DNA of 64,000 bases from positions 1 to 64,000 of IMG/VR virus record IMGVR_UViG_3300048088_000336. One strand, given 5' to 3'. Made by a program: the position numbers and the translations under genes. The notes under the pieces were generated by a model. That model did no database searches and had not been told where the DNA came from. It saw only the letters and a list, made by a program, of their open reading frames with translations. This document shows positions 1 through 6,836 of the stretch, piece after piece; the stretch's first letter is position 1, and each line of letters begins with the position of its first letter. This DNA is from a virus.

Positions 1-45
1 CTACTTCCGTGGCACATTGGCACCGATCTTGCCCCGGAGGTGTGC

Positions 46-1806
46 GTGGCCCGTCGTCGTCTTCTCCCGGCTCTACGCCAGGCGTTCACTAGCGCGTCGA
101 ACTCCGGGGACCTCGACACCCGCATCGTGTCCGGCCCGTCCGGGTATGTGGTGCCCGGTCAGCCCTACCCGGTGGACTGGTCCGTGGACCGGGCGGTGCG
201 TGAGGGCTACTCGTGGAACCCCTACATTTTCCGGTGCGTCGAGTTCGTCGCCGCCAACGAACGCGCCCGCCGCATGGTGCTCCGCGCTGATGACCCCGAC
301 ACCGGGCCCATCATCGAAGCCGACACACAATCCCGGGAGCAACGCCGGGTCCTGCGCGTCCTAAACCGTCGGGCGAATGAGTGGGAGATCGCCCAAGTGT
401 GGCGGCACCGATTGACCGCCCAGTTCATGCTGTCATCCCGTGGGGTGTTCGTTGAGGCTGTCCGTACCCGCTCCGGTGGTATCCACTCCGTTTACCTACT
501 GGACCCCGATCGGGTCCTGCCCGTCCCCGGTCGCCGAAAAAAAGACCCGAATGACCCGAATGAGCGCGGTGTCGTCGTACCCATCGAATCGTTTCGGGTG
601 GAGACCGCTGTAGCCAACGGCGCCCCCCACTGGGATTGGCGTCCCCCGTTCGACCCTGATGCCACCGCCGAAACCCAGCCATCGGGCATCGTGTGGTTGC
701 GTTCCCCGCACCCCACCATGTTCGAGCGGGGAATGAGCCCCGTGGAGGCGGCGGGACTGTCCGCTGACCTCGACAGATACGCCAGATTGTATAATCGGCG
801 TTTCATGATGGAAGACGGTCGCCCCGGTGGGGTCCTCGCCATCAAGGGCGACCTCGACCCTGCTTATGAGGAGATCCTCGCCAACCGGTTCCGGGGCGGA
901 CCGGATGTCGCGAACTCCCGCACCACCGTCATCCAAGCCGACGACATGGCTTGGACCGACACGTCAGGAACCCCGCGTGACACCCAGTGGGGTGACACGA
1001 TGGATCGGACGAAACGCGAGATCTGTGTCGCGTTCGGATTACCCGAATCGGTGGTGTCCGATTCGTCGGGGGAAACGTTCGACAACTCCGATGCTGATTA
1101 CGCGAAAGCGTGGGAGCATTGCATGTTGCCGCTTTTCCGGTTGCTTGACGGGCAATTGGATGTGATCTCCCCCGGTGGTTATGACGACGACACGTTCCTC
1201 AACCATGACGTGTCCGACGTGTGGGTGCTGGGGCGGCACAAACGCGCCGAGGAAGACCGCGCGGCCGCCGACCTGGACCGGGGCACCATCTCGATCGACG
1301 AGTACCGGGAGATTTGTGGCCGGGACCCGTGGAATGTGCCCGCGACCCGCGTCCTGTGGATCCCGGCCGCTCGGTTGGCTGTCGACGACGGGGAGGCCGC
1401 GCACGACGGGGACGCTCAGGCCGCGTCCACCGCACCGATCGGCAACGGCCAGTTGGGTGCGGCTGGAATGTCCGGGGGTGCTGGTGCGATGGGTGGTGCT
1501 GGGGTTCCCCCCGCGTTGCCGCCCGGGTTCGGGGTGGACCCCGATGCGGACCTCGACGGCGCCGGTCAGGGCACGGGCTCCGTTCCGATCCCCGGCGCAC
1601 CCGGCGTGCCAGTACCGGGGGCGGCCGTACCGGGACCCATGCCGCGCCCAGCGCGCCCCCCAGCGATCGGTGGTGGTGGCGGGTTCGGTCCGCCGAGCCA
1701 GCGTGCTGAAGCCCAGCAGGGCCGGATCGTGCCCGGTGGTGGTTTGACGCAGGTCAAGAGTGCGGAGGGTGAGCAGAGCGGGGGGCGACCTCCCGCTCGC
1801 CGCTGA
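46..1806 (+). CDS. Portal protein
   Basis: Probable HK97/SPP1-type portal, the dodecameric ring at the capsid vertex through which DNA is packaged and the tail is attached. The 586-residue length fits. The N-terminal third reads as a portal (NPYIFRCVEFVAANE, then a DPDRVLPVPG strand region and a DLDRYARLYNRRFMM helix), followed by VAFGLPESVVSD and a core of usual portal type. The last 130 residues are a Gly/Pro/Ala-rich tail of low complexity. I chose GTG at 46 because GGAGG ends 5 bases before it; GTG at 40 overlaps that site. It precedes the MuF-like gene, the usual portal neighbour. Unusually, no terminase lies just upstream: TerL is on the opposite strand near 58 kb. The call rests on sequence feel and context; no single diagnostic motif decides it. 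Confidence 0.85.
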   Translation: MARRRLLPALRQAFTSASNSGDLDTRIVSGPSGYVVPGQPYPVDWSVDRAVREGYSWNPYIFRCVEFVAANERARRMVLRADDPDTGPIIEADTQSREQRRVLRVLNRRANEWEIAQVWRHRLTAQFMLSSRGVFVEAVRTRSGGIHSVYLLDPDRVLPVPGRRKKDPNDPNERGVVVPIESFRVETAVANGAPHWDWRPPFDPDATAETQPSGIVWLRSPHPTMFERGMSPVEAAGLSADLDRYARLYNRRFMMEDGRPGGVLAIKGDLDPAYEEILANRFRGGPDVANSRTTVIQADDMAWTDTSGTPRDTQWGDTMDRTKREICVAFGLPESVVSDSSGETFDNSDADYAKAWEHCMLPLFRLLDGQLDVISPGGYDDDTFLNHDVSDVWVLGRHKRAEEDRAAADLDRGTISIDEYREICGRDPWNVPATRVLWIPAARLAVDDGEAAHDGDAQAASTAPIGNGQLGAAGMSGGAGAMGGAGVPPALPPGFGVDPDADLDGAGQGTGSVPIPGAPGVPVPGAAVPGPMPRPARPPAIGGGGGFGPPSQRAEAQQGRIVPGGGLTQVKSAEGEQSGGRPPARR

Positions 1807-3139
1807 CGAGCTTCCCGACCTGGATCCGGCGCAGCTCATGGTGTTCGAGGCACCCCCGGACCCGCCAGCGGGCCCGATCCGGGACGCACTCGCGGATGAC
1901 GGGTCGGCCCGGATCGACCGGGCGGTGGCCCTGATGGATGCGGCGATCAGCGGGTACAACGAACGCTTGGCCAGTGTCGTCGAGGCCCGGATGCGCAGCC
2001 CGAAGACCCGTAGGGGCACCCGCTTCTGGACCCAGGCATCACCCGATGGGGTGAAGTCCGTATTTTTCCGAGGGGTAACCGACTCTTCTGCACATATAAG
2101 CCCCGTAGGGGTCGAGCTAAAAACCCTCGACGCGTCCTACGTCCTCCCGGAGCGCACCGTCGACGAACTGGCTGACGTCGTCCGCCCCGTGTGCCTGCGC
2201 ATCGTCGCTGATGCCTCCGGCAGTGTCGCCAAGGCACTCAAACGCCCCAACACTGGTCTGGCGGCGTTCGACTGGTCCGACATTGCCGCCACTGTTGATG
2301 ACGCCGTGAAACGCATGCTGGAGGTCAACGAACGCCACGCCCGCGACATCAGGGGCGAGATCCTCCGCGCCGACTCCGACGCCGAGTCCCTGTCGGTGGC
2401 GATCGACCGGGTCACCGAAGCCACCCGGCGCGGTGGCCGATGGCTACTGCTGGCCGGGCGCACCCTGGCCACCGCGCTCGCCGGGGACGCCGCACTGGGT
2501 GCCGCCCGCGCTCTGGGGGTGACTCACACGCAGTGGTTGACCCGCCACGATGACCGGGTGCGGGAAACGCACCGGAAGGCTGATGGGCAGCAGCGGCCGG
2601 TGGGAACAAAGTTTCAAGTCGGCGCCTTTCGCCTGCGGTTCCCCGCCGACCCCGAAGTCCTCCCCGAGGGTGCGCGGGAGGTGTACGGATGCCGCTGCTC
2701 ACTACTGTTCGCCCCACCGTCCCCGCAGCGCGTCAAAGCGGTCGCGTTGGCCACCCGGGGCACCCCGACCGCCGCGAGGGGGCTACTCCGTGCCGCAGCA
2801 GGCGACGACAACCCAGCATTGGTGCTCGGAGCACCAGAACTGGGTGCAGGCATGTCCATTCCAGCAGTGCCAGTGCCCCACGATGTTGTTGGCTACCGGG
2901 CGCTCGGCGCGGCGATCCCGGTTGCGCCTGGTCAACAAATCTCGTGGCCGGGACCACTCGCGTTAGCTTTGGCGCCCCCGGTGGTGGCCGGTGCGGCCGT
3001 GCTGGCGGTGGTGATCCCAGCGGGCGCGATCGTGGGGGTTGCGGGTGGGGCGGCGGTACTAGCTGCGGGTGTGGTGCTGTCAGTAGCGTCGGTGAGCGCT
3101 GGTCAGGTGGTGGCTACACCGGTGGTTCCTGCCGCTTAG
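1760..3139 (+). CDS. MuF-like minor head protein
   Basis: Phage Mu gpF-like head morphogenesis protein, a minor capsid protein that acts with the portal and is often injected. The diagnostic C-terminal MuF core is visible around residues 255-315: THTQWLTRHDDRVRETHRKADG, then a conserved EVYGCRCS segment. The N-terminal 250 residues are mostly helical. After the core, residues about 395-459 form a long Ala/Val/Gly-rich hydrophobic stretch that could be membrane-active, which is unusual for the family and might serve DNA ejection. The GTG start at 1760 overlaps the portal gene by 47 bases with a modest AGG upstream; GTG 1769 is a possible alternative. The end overlaps the convergent gene at 3114-3608. 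Confidence 0.85.
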   Translation: MRRVSRAGGDLPLAADELPDLDPAQLMVFEAPPDPPAGPIRDALADDGSARIDRAVALMDAAISGYNERLASVVEARMRSPKTRRGTRFWTQASPDGVKSVFFRGVTDSSAHISPVGVELKTLDASYVLPERTVDELADVVRPVCLRIVADASGSVAKALKRPNTGLAAFDWSDIAATVDDAVKRMLEVNERHARDIRGEILRADSDAESLSVAIDRVTEATRRGGRWLLLAGRTLATALAGDAALGAARALGVTHTQWLTRHDDRVRETHRKADGQQRPVGTKFQVGAFRLRFPADPEVLPEGAREVYGCRCSLLFAPPSPQRVKAVALATRGTPTAARGLLRAAAGDDNPALVLGAPELGAGMSIPAVPVPHDVVGYRALGAAIPVAPGQQISWPGPLALALAPPVVAGAAVLAVVIPAGAIVGVAGGAAVLAAGVVLSVASVSAGQVVATPVVPAA

Positions 3140-3608
3140 CCCTCAGACTGGCGCGGTGTTCCTGCGCCCGCTGTTCCGCGTCACGCTTCTGGGAGATCAG
3201 GCGGTTGTGGACATGGCTCATTCCGTAGAGGACGCGGGCGGCGATGGTTTCGACCGCCCCGTAGTCTCCGATGGAGCCGTCGAGTAGGTCGTTGATCGCG
3301 TAGGTGACGACGGTTGCCTGCACGATCGGTGCCCAGCGGGCGAGCAGGTCTAAGAACTCCGGCAGGGAGTCCACGCGCAGGATGGGCCAGACGTTGAAGT
3401 GGTCGTTGATGTCGATTAGGTAGGACTCGGTGCCGTCGGCGTGGCGTCTGCGCCAGGTTTTGAGCCACATGGGGCCGCTTACGCTGCCGATCTCGGTGTG
3501 CCCTTCCCAGCCTTGTGACTTGAGGTATTCATCCTGGTCGAGGTCGGTGTTGTCTGCCCAGTTCGCGCAGACGTCGTATGGCTCCCATTGGCCGTTGATC
3601 AGGCGCAT
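3114..3608 (-). CDS. Hypothetical protein, minus strand
   Basis: 164-residue soluble protein of unknown function, rich in Trp and acidic residues at the N-terminus (NGQWEPYDVCANWADNTD) with a helical C-terminal half. It is transcribed against the head genes and its 3' end overlaps the MuF-like gene by 26 bases. GAGGGGA lies 6-7 bases before the ATG, a strong ribosome site. The 5' leader starts with GTTCCG 26-31 bases upstream, like other non-structural genes here, so it probably belongs to the same regulon. No recognised domain. Confidence 0.8.
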   Translation of the reverse strand: MRLINGQWEPYDVCANWADNTDLDQDEYLKSQGWEGHTEIGSVSGPMWLKTWRRRHADGTESYLIDINDHFNVWPILRVDSLPEFLDLLARWAPIVQATVVTYAINDLLDGSIGDYGAVETIAARVLYGMSHVHNRLISQKRDAEQRAQEHRASLRAKRQEPPV

Positions 3609-3633
3609 GGTCGGTCCCCTCGTGTGGTGTGGC

Positions 3634-3656
3634 CGGAACTGGTGGCGTCGAGTGTA
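3634..3656 (-). promoter_or_regulatory. Candidate promoter with GTTCCG leader element
   Basis: On the minus strand, TACACT (3651-3656) is followed after 11 bases by GTTCCG (3634-3639), which lies 25 bases before the ATG at 3608. The spacing between the two elements differs from the 7 bases seen at the other sites, so the -10 assignment is weak here, but position and wording of GTTCCG match. Confidence 0.4.
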
Positions 3657-3711
3657 TGCCCGACTAGTCGTGTCGCCGGTGGTCGTGACCTGGGCCGGTT
3701 ACAGTGCGGCC

Positions 3712-3870
3712 ATGATCGGTCTCATCGTTGTCGCATTGGTGCTGTGGGTGATCCTGGGTGTGGTCGGTTTCGCCGTGCACGCCTTGATCTGGCTGGCTTA
3801 CGCGGCCATCGTGTTGTTCGTGGTCACTGCCATTTTCGGGGCGGTCACCCACGGCCGGTCCCGGCGGTAA
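3712..3870 (+). CDS. Small hydrophobic membrane protein
   Basis: 52-residue protein, almost all hydrophobic: two membrane segments (residues 1-22 and 25-46) followed by a short basic tail, THGRSRR. It resembles small actinobacterial hydrophobic proteins of unknown role. There is no ribosome site before the ATG. Instead TACAGT (3700-3705), a good actinobacterial -10 box, ends 6 bases before it, so the transcript may be leaderless. It diverges from the gene at 3608. Confidence 0.65.
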   Translation: MIGLIVVALVLWVILGVVGFAVHALIWLAYAAIVLFVVTAIFGAVTHGRSRR

Positions 3871-3880
3871 CGCAGCGAAA

Positions 3881-3947
3881 CCCGGCCAGTGGTTCTGACC
3901 GGGCTCGCCTGCGAATGCAACCCCTTGAGGAAGGGACCTACAGGGGT
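3881..3947. terminator. Bidirectional hairpin region between convergent genes
   Basis: Two inverted repeats lie between the convergent genes ending at 3870 and 3953: CCCGG/CCGGG with inner CAG/CTG at 3881-3903, and ACCCCT/AGGGGT at 3920-3947. Neither has a U tract, as is common for actinobacterial terminators. Confidence 0.45.
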
Positions 3948-3952
3948 GAAGA

Positions 3953-4264
3953 CTACTCCGTTGAGCTGATACCGGGCATGGTCGGCGGGTAGTCGTGGTG
4001 GGCGACGCTGGCGGCGACGGCCACGGCGAACGTGAGGGCCAGGGTGGTCGCGGCGAGCGCCAGGTAGCTCAGGATCAGTCCGGCGACGGCGAGCCCGTTT
4101 CCGCCTTCCCCGGTGGCGCGGATCTCTTTGCGGGCCAGGTGGCCGAGGACGATTCCGGCTGGCCAGAAAACGAACGCGAAGACCAGGGACAGGATCGCGA
4201 GGGTGTTGGTGCGAGGCGCCGGGGCCGGTAGCGGGGCCGGTGCGGTGGTGACGGGTGTGGTCAT
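3953..4264 (-). CDS. DUF4190-type membrane protein
   Basis: 103 residues. A Pro/Ala-rich N-terminus is followed by the DUF4190 pattern: membrane segment LAILSLVFAFVFWPAGIVLG, then HLARKEIRATGEGGNGLAVAGL and a second long hydrophobic segment. Such proteins are common in actinobacteria and of unknown function; in a phage it may alter the host membrane. GAAAGG precedes the ATG, and GTTCCG lies 26 bases upstream. It diverges from the DUF932 gene, with which it shares a 133-base promoter region. Confidence 0.8.
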   Translation of the reverse strand: MTTPVTTAPAPLPAPAPRTNTLAILSLVFAFVFWPAGIVLGHLARKEIRATGEGGNGLAVAGLILSYLALAATTLALTFAVAVAASVAHHDYPPTMPGISSTE

Positions 4265-4284
4265 TGGTGTGCCTTTCGGTCGGT

Positions 4285-4304
4285 CGGAACGGTTACGTCG
4301 ACTA
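4285..4304 (-). promoter_or_regulatory. Candidate promoter with GTTCCG leader element (DUF4190 gene)
   Basis: Minus strand: TAGTCG (4299-4304), 8-base spacer, then GTTCCG (4285-4290), 20 bases before the ATG. It is a near match to the TANNNT-N7-GTTCCG pattern, with the last T of the -10 box replaced by G. Confidence 0.45.
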
Positions 4305-4320
4305 CATCGAACTGTTGGGC

Positions 4321-4352
4321 GTGCGCGTTACAGTTGTCTTCCTAGCGCGCAC
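4321..4352. repeat. Inverted repeat in the divergent promoter region
   Basis: GTGCGCG (4321-4327) and CGCGCAC (4346-4352) form a 7-base inverted repeat with an 18-base centre, spanning the -35/-10 spacer of the DUF932 promoter. It is a possible operator. Confidence 0.4.
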
Positions 4353-4375
4353 CCACTAGAGTTAGGGGTGTTCCG
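4334..4375 (+). promoter_or_regulatory. Promoter of the DUF932 gene with GTTCCG leader element
   Basis: TTGTCT (4334-4339), a 17-base spacer, then TAGAGT (4357-4362) give a good sigma-70-type promoter. Seven bases further comes GTTCCG (4370-4375), 22 bases before the ATG at 4398. The predicted transcript would begin at or near GTTCCG. This is the best-formed member of the shared promoter set. Confidence 0.65.
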
Positions 4376-4397
4376 AGCCACCCGACAAGGGAGCCAC

Positions 4398-5348
4398 ATG
4401 ACCACAGCACTCGCCACCCGCCCCAGCGCCACCGCACTCCTCGGCGCCGACGTCCGACACACCACCAGCGCCGCCCAAGCACTCCAAGTCGCGGGCCTAT
4501 CCGGCCTCAACGTCGTCAAAGTCCCCGTCGTCACCGCCACCCACGGCGTCCTCGTCGAAAGCCGCTACGCCCTGGAAACCCACCAGCGCCCCCTGCCTGG
4601 GGTCACCGTCGGGGAAGACTTCGAGGTCGTCCAGTACGAGGAGAACGCCGACCTACTCGATGCGCTCGCCCGCCGCCTCGGCGCCAGCTTCGCCAACGCC
4701 GGGGCCCTCACCCTGTCCCGCGCGTTCGTCGCCCTAGAACTCCCCGAAGCCGTCATGGTCGGCCCCGACAAACTCATGATCACCGTCGCGGCGTTCATGG
4801 CCCACGGCAGCGCATCCAACTATCTCGTCCCCGGCGCCTGCCGCGTGATGTGCGCCAACCAACAAGACCAGATGCTCCGCGAAGGCCGCGACTACAAAAT
4901 CACCATCCGGCACACCGCCAGCGCGCACGAACGCACCGCCGCCGCCGAAGACACCCTCATGGCCACCGTCGCCAGCATGGATCACCTCGCCATCGAAGGC
5001 GAGATCATGCTCGACCAGCCCGTCACCGTCACCCAGTTCCGGGACATCGCCGACGCCCTCTACCCCCTGGGTGGGGACTCCAAATCAGCGCAAACCATCT
5101 ACGACCGGCGCATCGAAGTTCTCACCAGTATCTTCACCGGACCCACCAACACCAACATCGCCGGGACCGCGTGGGCCGCCTACCAAACCATCGCCGAGTA
5201 CGTGCAGTGGGCGATGAGTGTGCGCGGTGCCAGCGACACCGAACTCGACCACGCGCGGGCCCGCCGCGCGCTGACCTCCGGGACCGCGCACGCCACCCAG
5301 GTCAAAGCCTTCAACGTGATCCGTGACATGTTCGACCTGGCCCTCTAA
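4398..5348 (+). CDS. DUF932 family protein
   Basis: 316-residue DUF932 protein (phage/plasmid-like, TIGR03299-type). Family marks are an N-terminal region leading to VGEDFEVVQYEENADLLDAL, the segment LSRAFVALELPEA, and VPGACRVMCANQ with the helical tail TASAHERTAAAEDTL. The biochemical role is unknown; members are frequent in phages and plasmids. The ATG at 4398 has AAGGGAG about 7 bases upstream and sits 28 bases after GTTCCG, so it is preferred over the much longer in-frame extension. A strong hairpin follows the gene. Confidence 0.85.
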   Translation: MTTALATRPSATALLGADVRHTTSAAQALQVAGLSGLNVVKVPVVTATHGVLVESRYALETHQRPLPGVTVGEDFEVVQYEENADLLDALARRLGASFANAGALTLSRAFVALELPEAVMVGPDKLMITVAAFMAHGSASNYLVPGACRVMCANQQDQMLREGRDYKITIRHTASAHERTAAAEDTLMATVASMDHLAIEGEIMLDQPVTVTQFRDIADALYPLGGDSKSAQTIYDRRIEVLTSIFTGPTNTNIAGTAWAAYQTIAEYVQWAMSVRGASDTELDHARARRALTSGTAHATQVKAFNVIRDMFDLAL

Positions 5349-5373
5349 CTCCACAGACTCCCAGGGCACGCTG

Positions 5374-5400
5374 CCGGTCGGCAGAGGGACCGCCGACCGG
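5374..5400 (+). terminator. Hairpin terminator after DUF932 gene
   Basis: CCGGTCGGC (5374-5382) pairs perfectly with GCCGACCGG (5392-5400) around a 9-base loop, 25 bases after the stop codon. The rest of the gap to 5627 holds more dyads: CCTGGT/ACCAGG at 5440-5471 and a tight CCTGGT-C-ACCAGG palindrome at 5533-5545, which might be a protein-binding site. Confidence 0.6.
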
Positions 5401-5598
5401 GGCCGCAAGCCCAATCGCCGGGTGGGAGCCGGTGTGAGACCTGGTGGGTACGGGACCCAGTGAGTACCAGGGGCAGCGCGCTTAGGTGCGGGGAAGGCAC
5501 CGACCGGCTGGGCGCGACCTTGATCAGTTGCCCCTGGTCACCAGGAAACGGGACGGTCCCCCTGCCTAGTGGCACTGGGCAGGGTGACCGCCCCCATC

Positions 5599-5604
5599 GT
5601 TCCG
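5599..5604 (+). promoter_or_regulatory. GTTCCG leader element (zinc-ribbon gene)
   Basis: GTTCCG lies 29 bases before the ATG at 5628, the same place as in the other non-structural genes. No TANNNT box is found 7 bases before it, so the promoter itself is unclear. Confidence 0.35.
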
Positions 5605-5627
5605 GCCACAATTTTCGAGGAGAGCCC

Positions 5628-5993
5628 ATGGCTAGGCGCAAGGCGGGGCACCGTCAGGTCACCCCCTTCTCCGACCTGCCCAACTGGTTGGCGATCAAAG
5701 TCACCGCCCAACGGCAAGGGTGGGCGGCGGGGCAACTCCGCTCCTGTGTCCACGATCCGAAACCTGGGCGCGCACCTGTGCACATGTGTGCATGGAAACC
5801 CGAACTGGTGACCTGCGCTGACTGCACGCACCTGTTCGTTGTCGTCGAATCCGGGGACCGCTGTGACTGCTGTGAGCGGGTCACCGCAGGCACCCCCGAG
5901 GATCACACCGAAGGGTTCCGCATGCGCGTCGCCGACGTCACGTACTGGGCTGTGGTGTGCCCGGTGTGCAAGAAGGACATGACCCGGGCCTAG
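5628..5993 (+). CDS. Small zinc-ribbon protein
   Basis: 121 residues with three Cys-x-x-Cys pairs (CADC, CDCC and CPVC) in its second half, which suggest one or two structural zinc sites. The N-terminus is basic (MARRKAGHRQ). Function unknown; nucleic-acid or protein binding is possible. The ATG at 5628 follows GAGGAGAG. A hairpin follows the stop codon. Confidence 0.75.
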   Translation: MARRKAGHRQVTPFSDLPNWLAIKVTAQRQGWAAGQLRSCVHDPKPGRAPVHMCAWKPELVTCADCTHLFVVVESGDRCDCCERVTAGTPEDHTEGFRMRVADVTYWAVVCPVCKKDMTRA

Positions 5994-6003
5994 AGCCGCG
6001 AAA

Positions 6004-6032
6004 GCCCCGCAGATGCGCTACGCGCACGGGGC
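6004..6032 (+). terminator. Hairpin terminator after zinc-ribbon gene
   Basis: GCCCCG (6004-6009) pairs with CGGGGC (6027-6032), and inside it TGCGC pairs with GCGCA around a 3-base loop. It starts 11 bases after the stop codon. Confidence 0.5.
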
Positions 6033-6198
6033 GAGGCTTCCCGGGTTCCGGCCGCACCGAGGAGACGACACGGAGGTCTTACTGCCGCCATTGCTTACGA
6101 CAACCTCTACGCGTCAACCGATGTTGCGAGGCCGAGTGTAGCACTAGGGGTCCGACTGTTTCCAGATCGCGCGGCGTGCCCCCTGACCACCCCTGGCC

Positions 6199-6477
6199 GT
6201 GGCTGACACCATGCGTCGCGTGCAGCTCTGTATCGGTGACCGCGTCCACTATCGGTCACATGGCAGCCCGATCCTGATCGACGGCACCCAAATCCATGCC
6301 CCCAAGTGTCGTCCCGCTGACGTGATCGAACACCTGGGCGCCGAGGTGTGCATCCTGTTCGTCAAAAACCCGTCCGGGGTTTTCTTCGACGACTGCCGTC
6401 ATGACGAGACCCGTTGGCCTGATGCGCCCCCCGGTGAAGGCGGAACCTGGCACTACCCGTGTGACGTCAGCCCGTGA
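6199..6477 (+). CDS. Hypothetical protein
   Basis: 92 residues, unknown function, rich in Cys and His (LCIGDRVHYRSH, HAPKCRP, DDCRHDE), so metal binding is possible. The start is uncertain: GTG 6199 or ATG 6211, neither with a clear ribosome site. A diverged version of the shared promoter pattern (TAGGGG, 7 bases, GTTTCC at 6145-6163) lies upstream. The stop overlaps the next start by 4 bases (GTGA). Confidence 0.65.
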   Translation: MADTMRRVQLCIGDRVHYRSHGSPILIDGTQIHAPKCRPADVIEHLGAEVCILFVKNPSGVFFDDCRHDETRWPDAPPGEGGTWHYPCDVSP

Positions 6478-6836
6478 CCGCCGAGTGCGCGCCCGGGTGC
6501 GGCGCCTGCTGCGAGACGGTGGTGATGGTCGTGCCCCCGGAGGACATGGAGGGACCGTCGGGGCCGTTCGCGCGGGAGCACTGGCACGTGTTCGAGAAGC
6601 TGGACAATCCCGAGTCGCCGACCGGGATCGAATACCACCTGCGGTGTGACCAGTTCGACCCGCATACTCGACGCTGTGGGGCGTACGCGGTGCGGCCACC
6701 GATCTGCGCGAACTACCCCCACTACGGGTCACCCATGAAGCCCGGCCACTCGAAGGCCGACGCGATCCCCCTGGTGTGCGCGTTCCAAGCTGATGTGCGC
6801 CGGGTTCTGCCCCTGGTGGCGATCAATGGCCGGTGA
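6474..6836 (+). CDS. YkgJ-type cysteine-cluster protein
   Basis: 120 residues. The CxxCxxCC-type N-terminus (CAPGCGACCE) and the C-terminal signature CGAYAVRPPICANYPHYG are those of the UPF0153/YkgJ family, which is thought to hold a zinc or iron-sulphur cluster. The role is unknown. The GTG start overlaps the previous stop and the end overlaps the next gene by 11 bases, so it is co-transcribed with the LigT-domain gene. Confidence 0.8.
   Translation: MTAECAPGCGACCETVVMVVPPEDMEGPSGPFAREHWHVFEKLDNPESPTGIEYHLRCDQFDPHTRRCGAYAVRPPICANYPHYGSPMKPGHSKADAIPLVCAFQADVRRVLPLVAINGR

Noticed and set aside
1039-2019. Minus-strand open frame of 326 codons across portal and MuF-like genes
   Set aside because: It is antisense to two well-supported genes and encodes a low-complexity Arg/Gly/Ser product.
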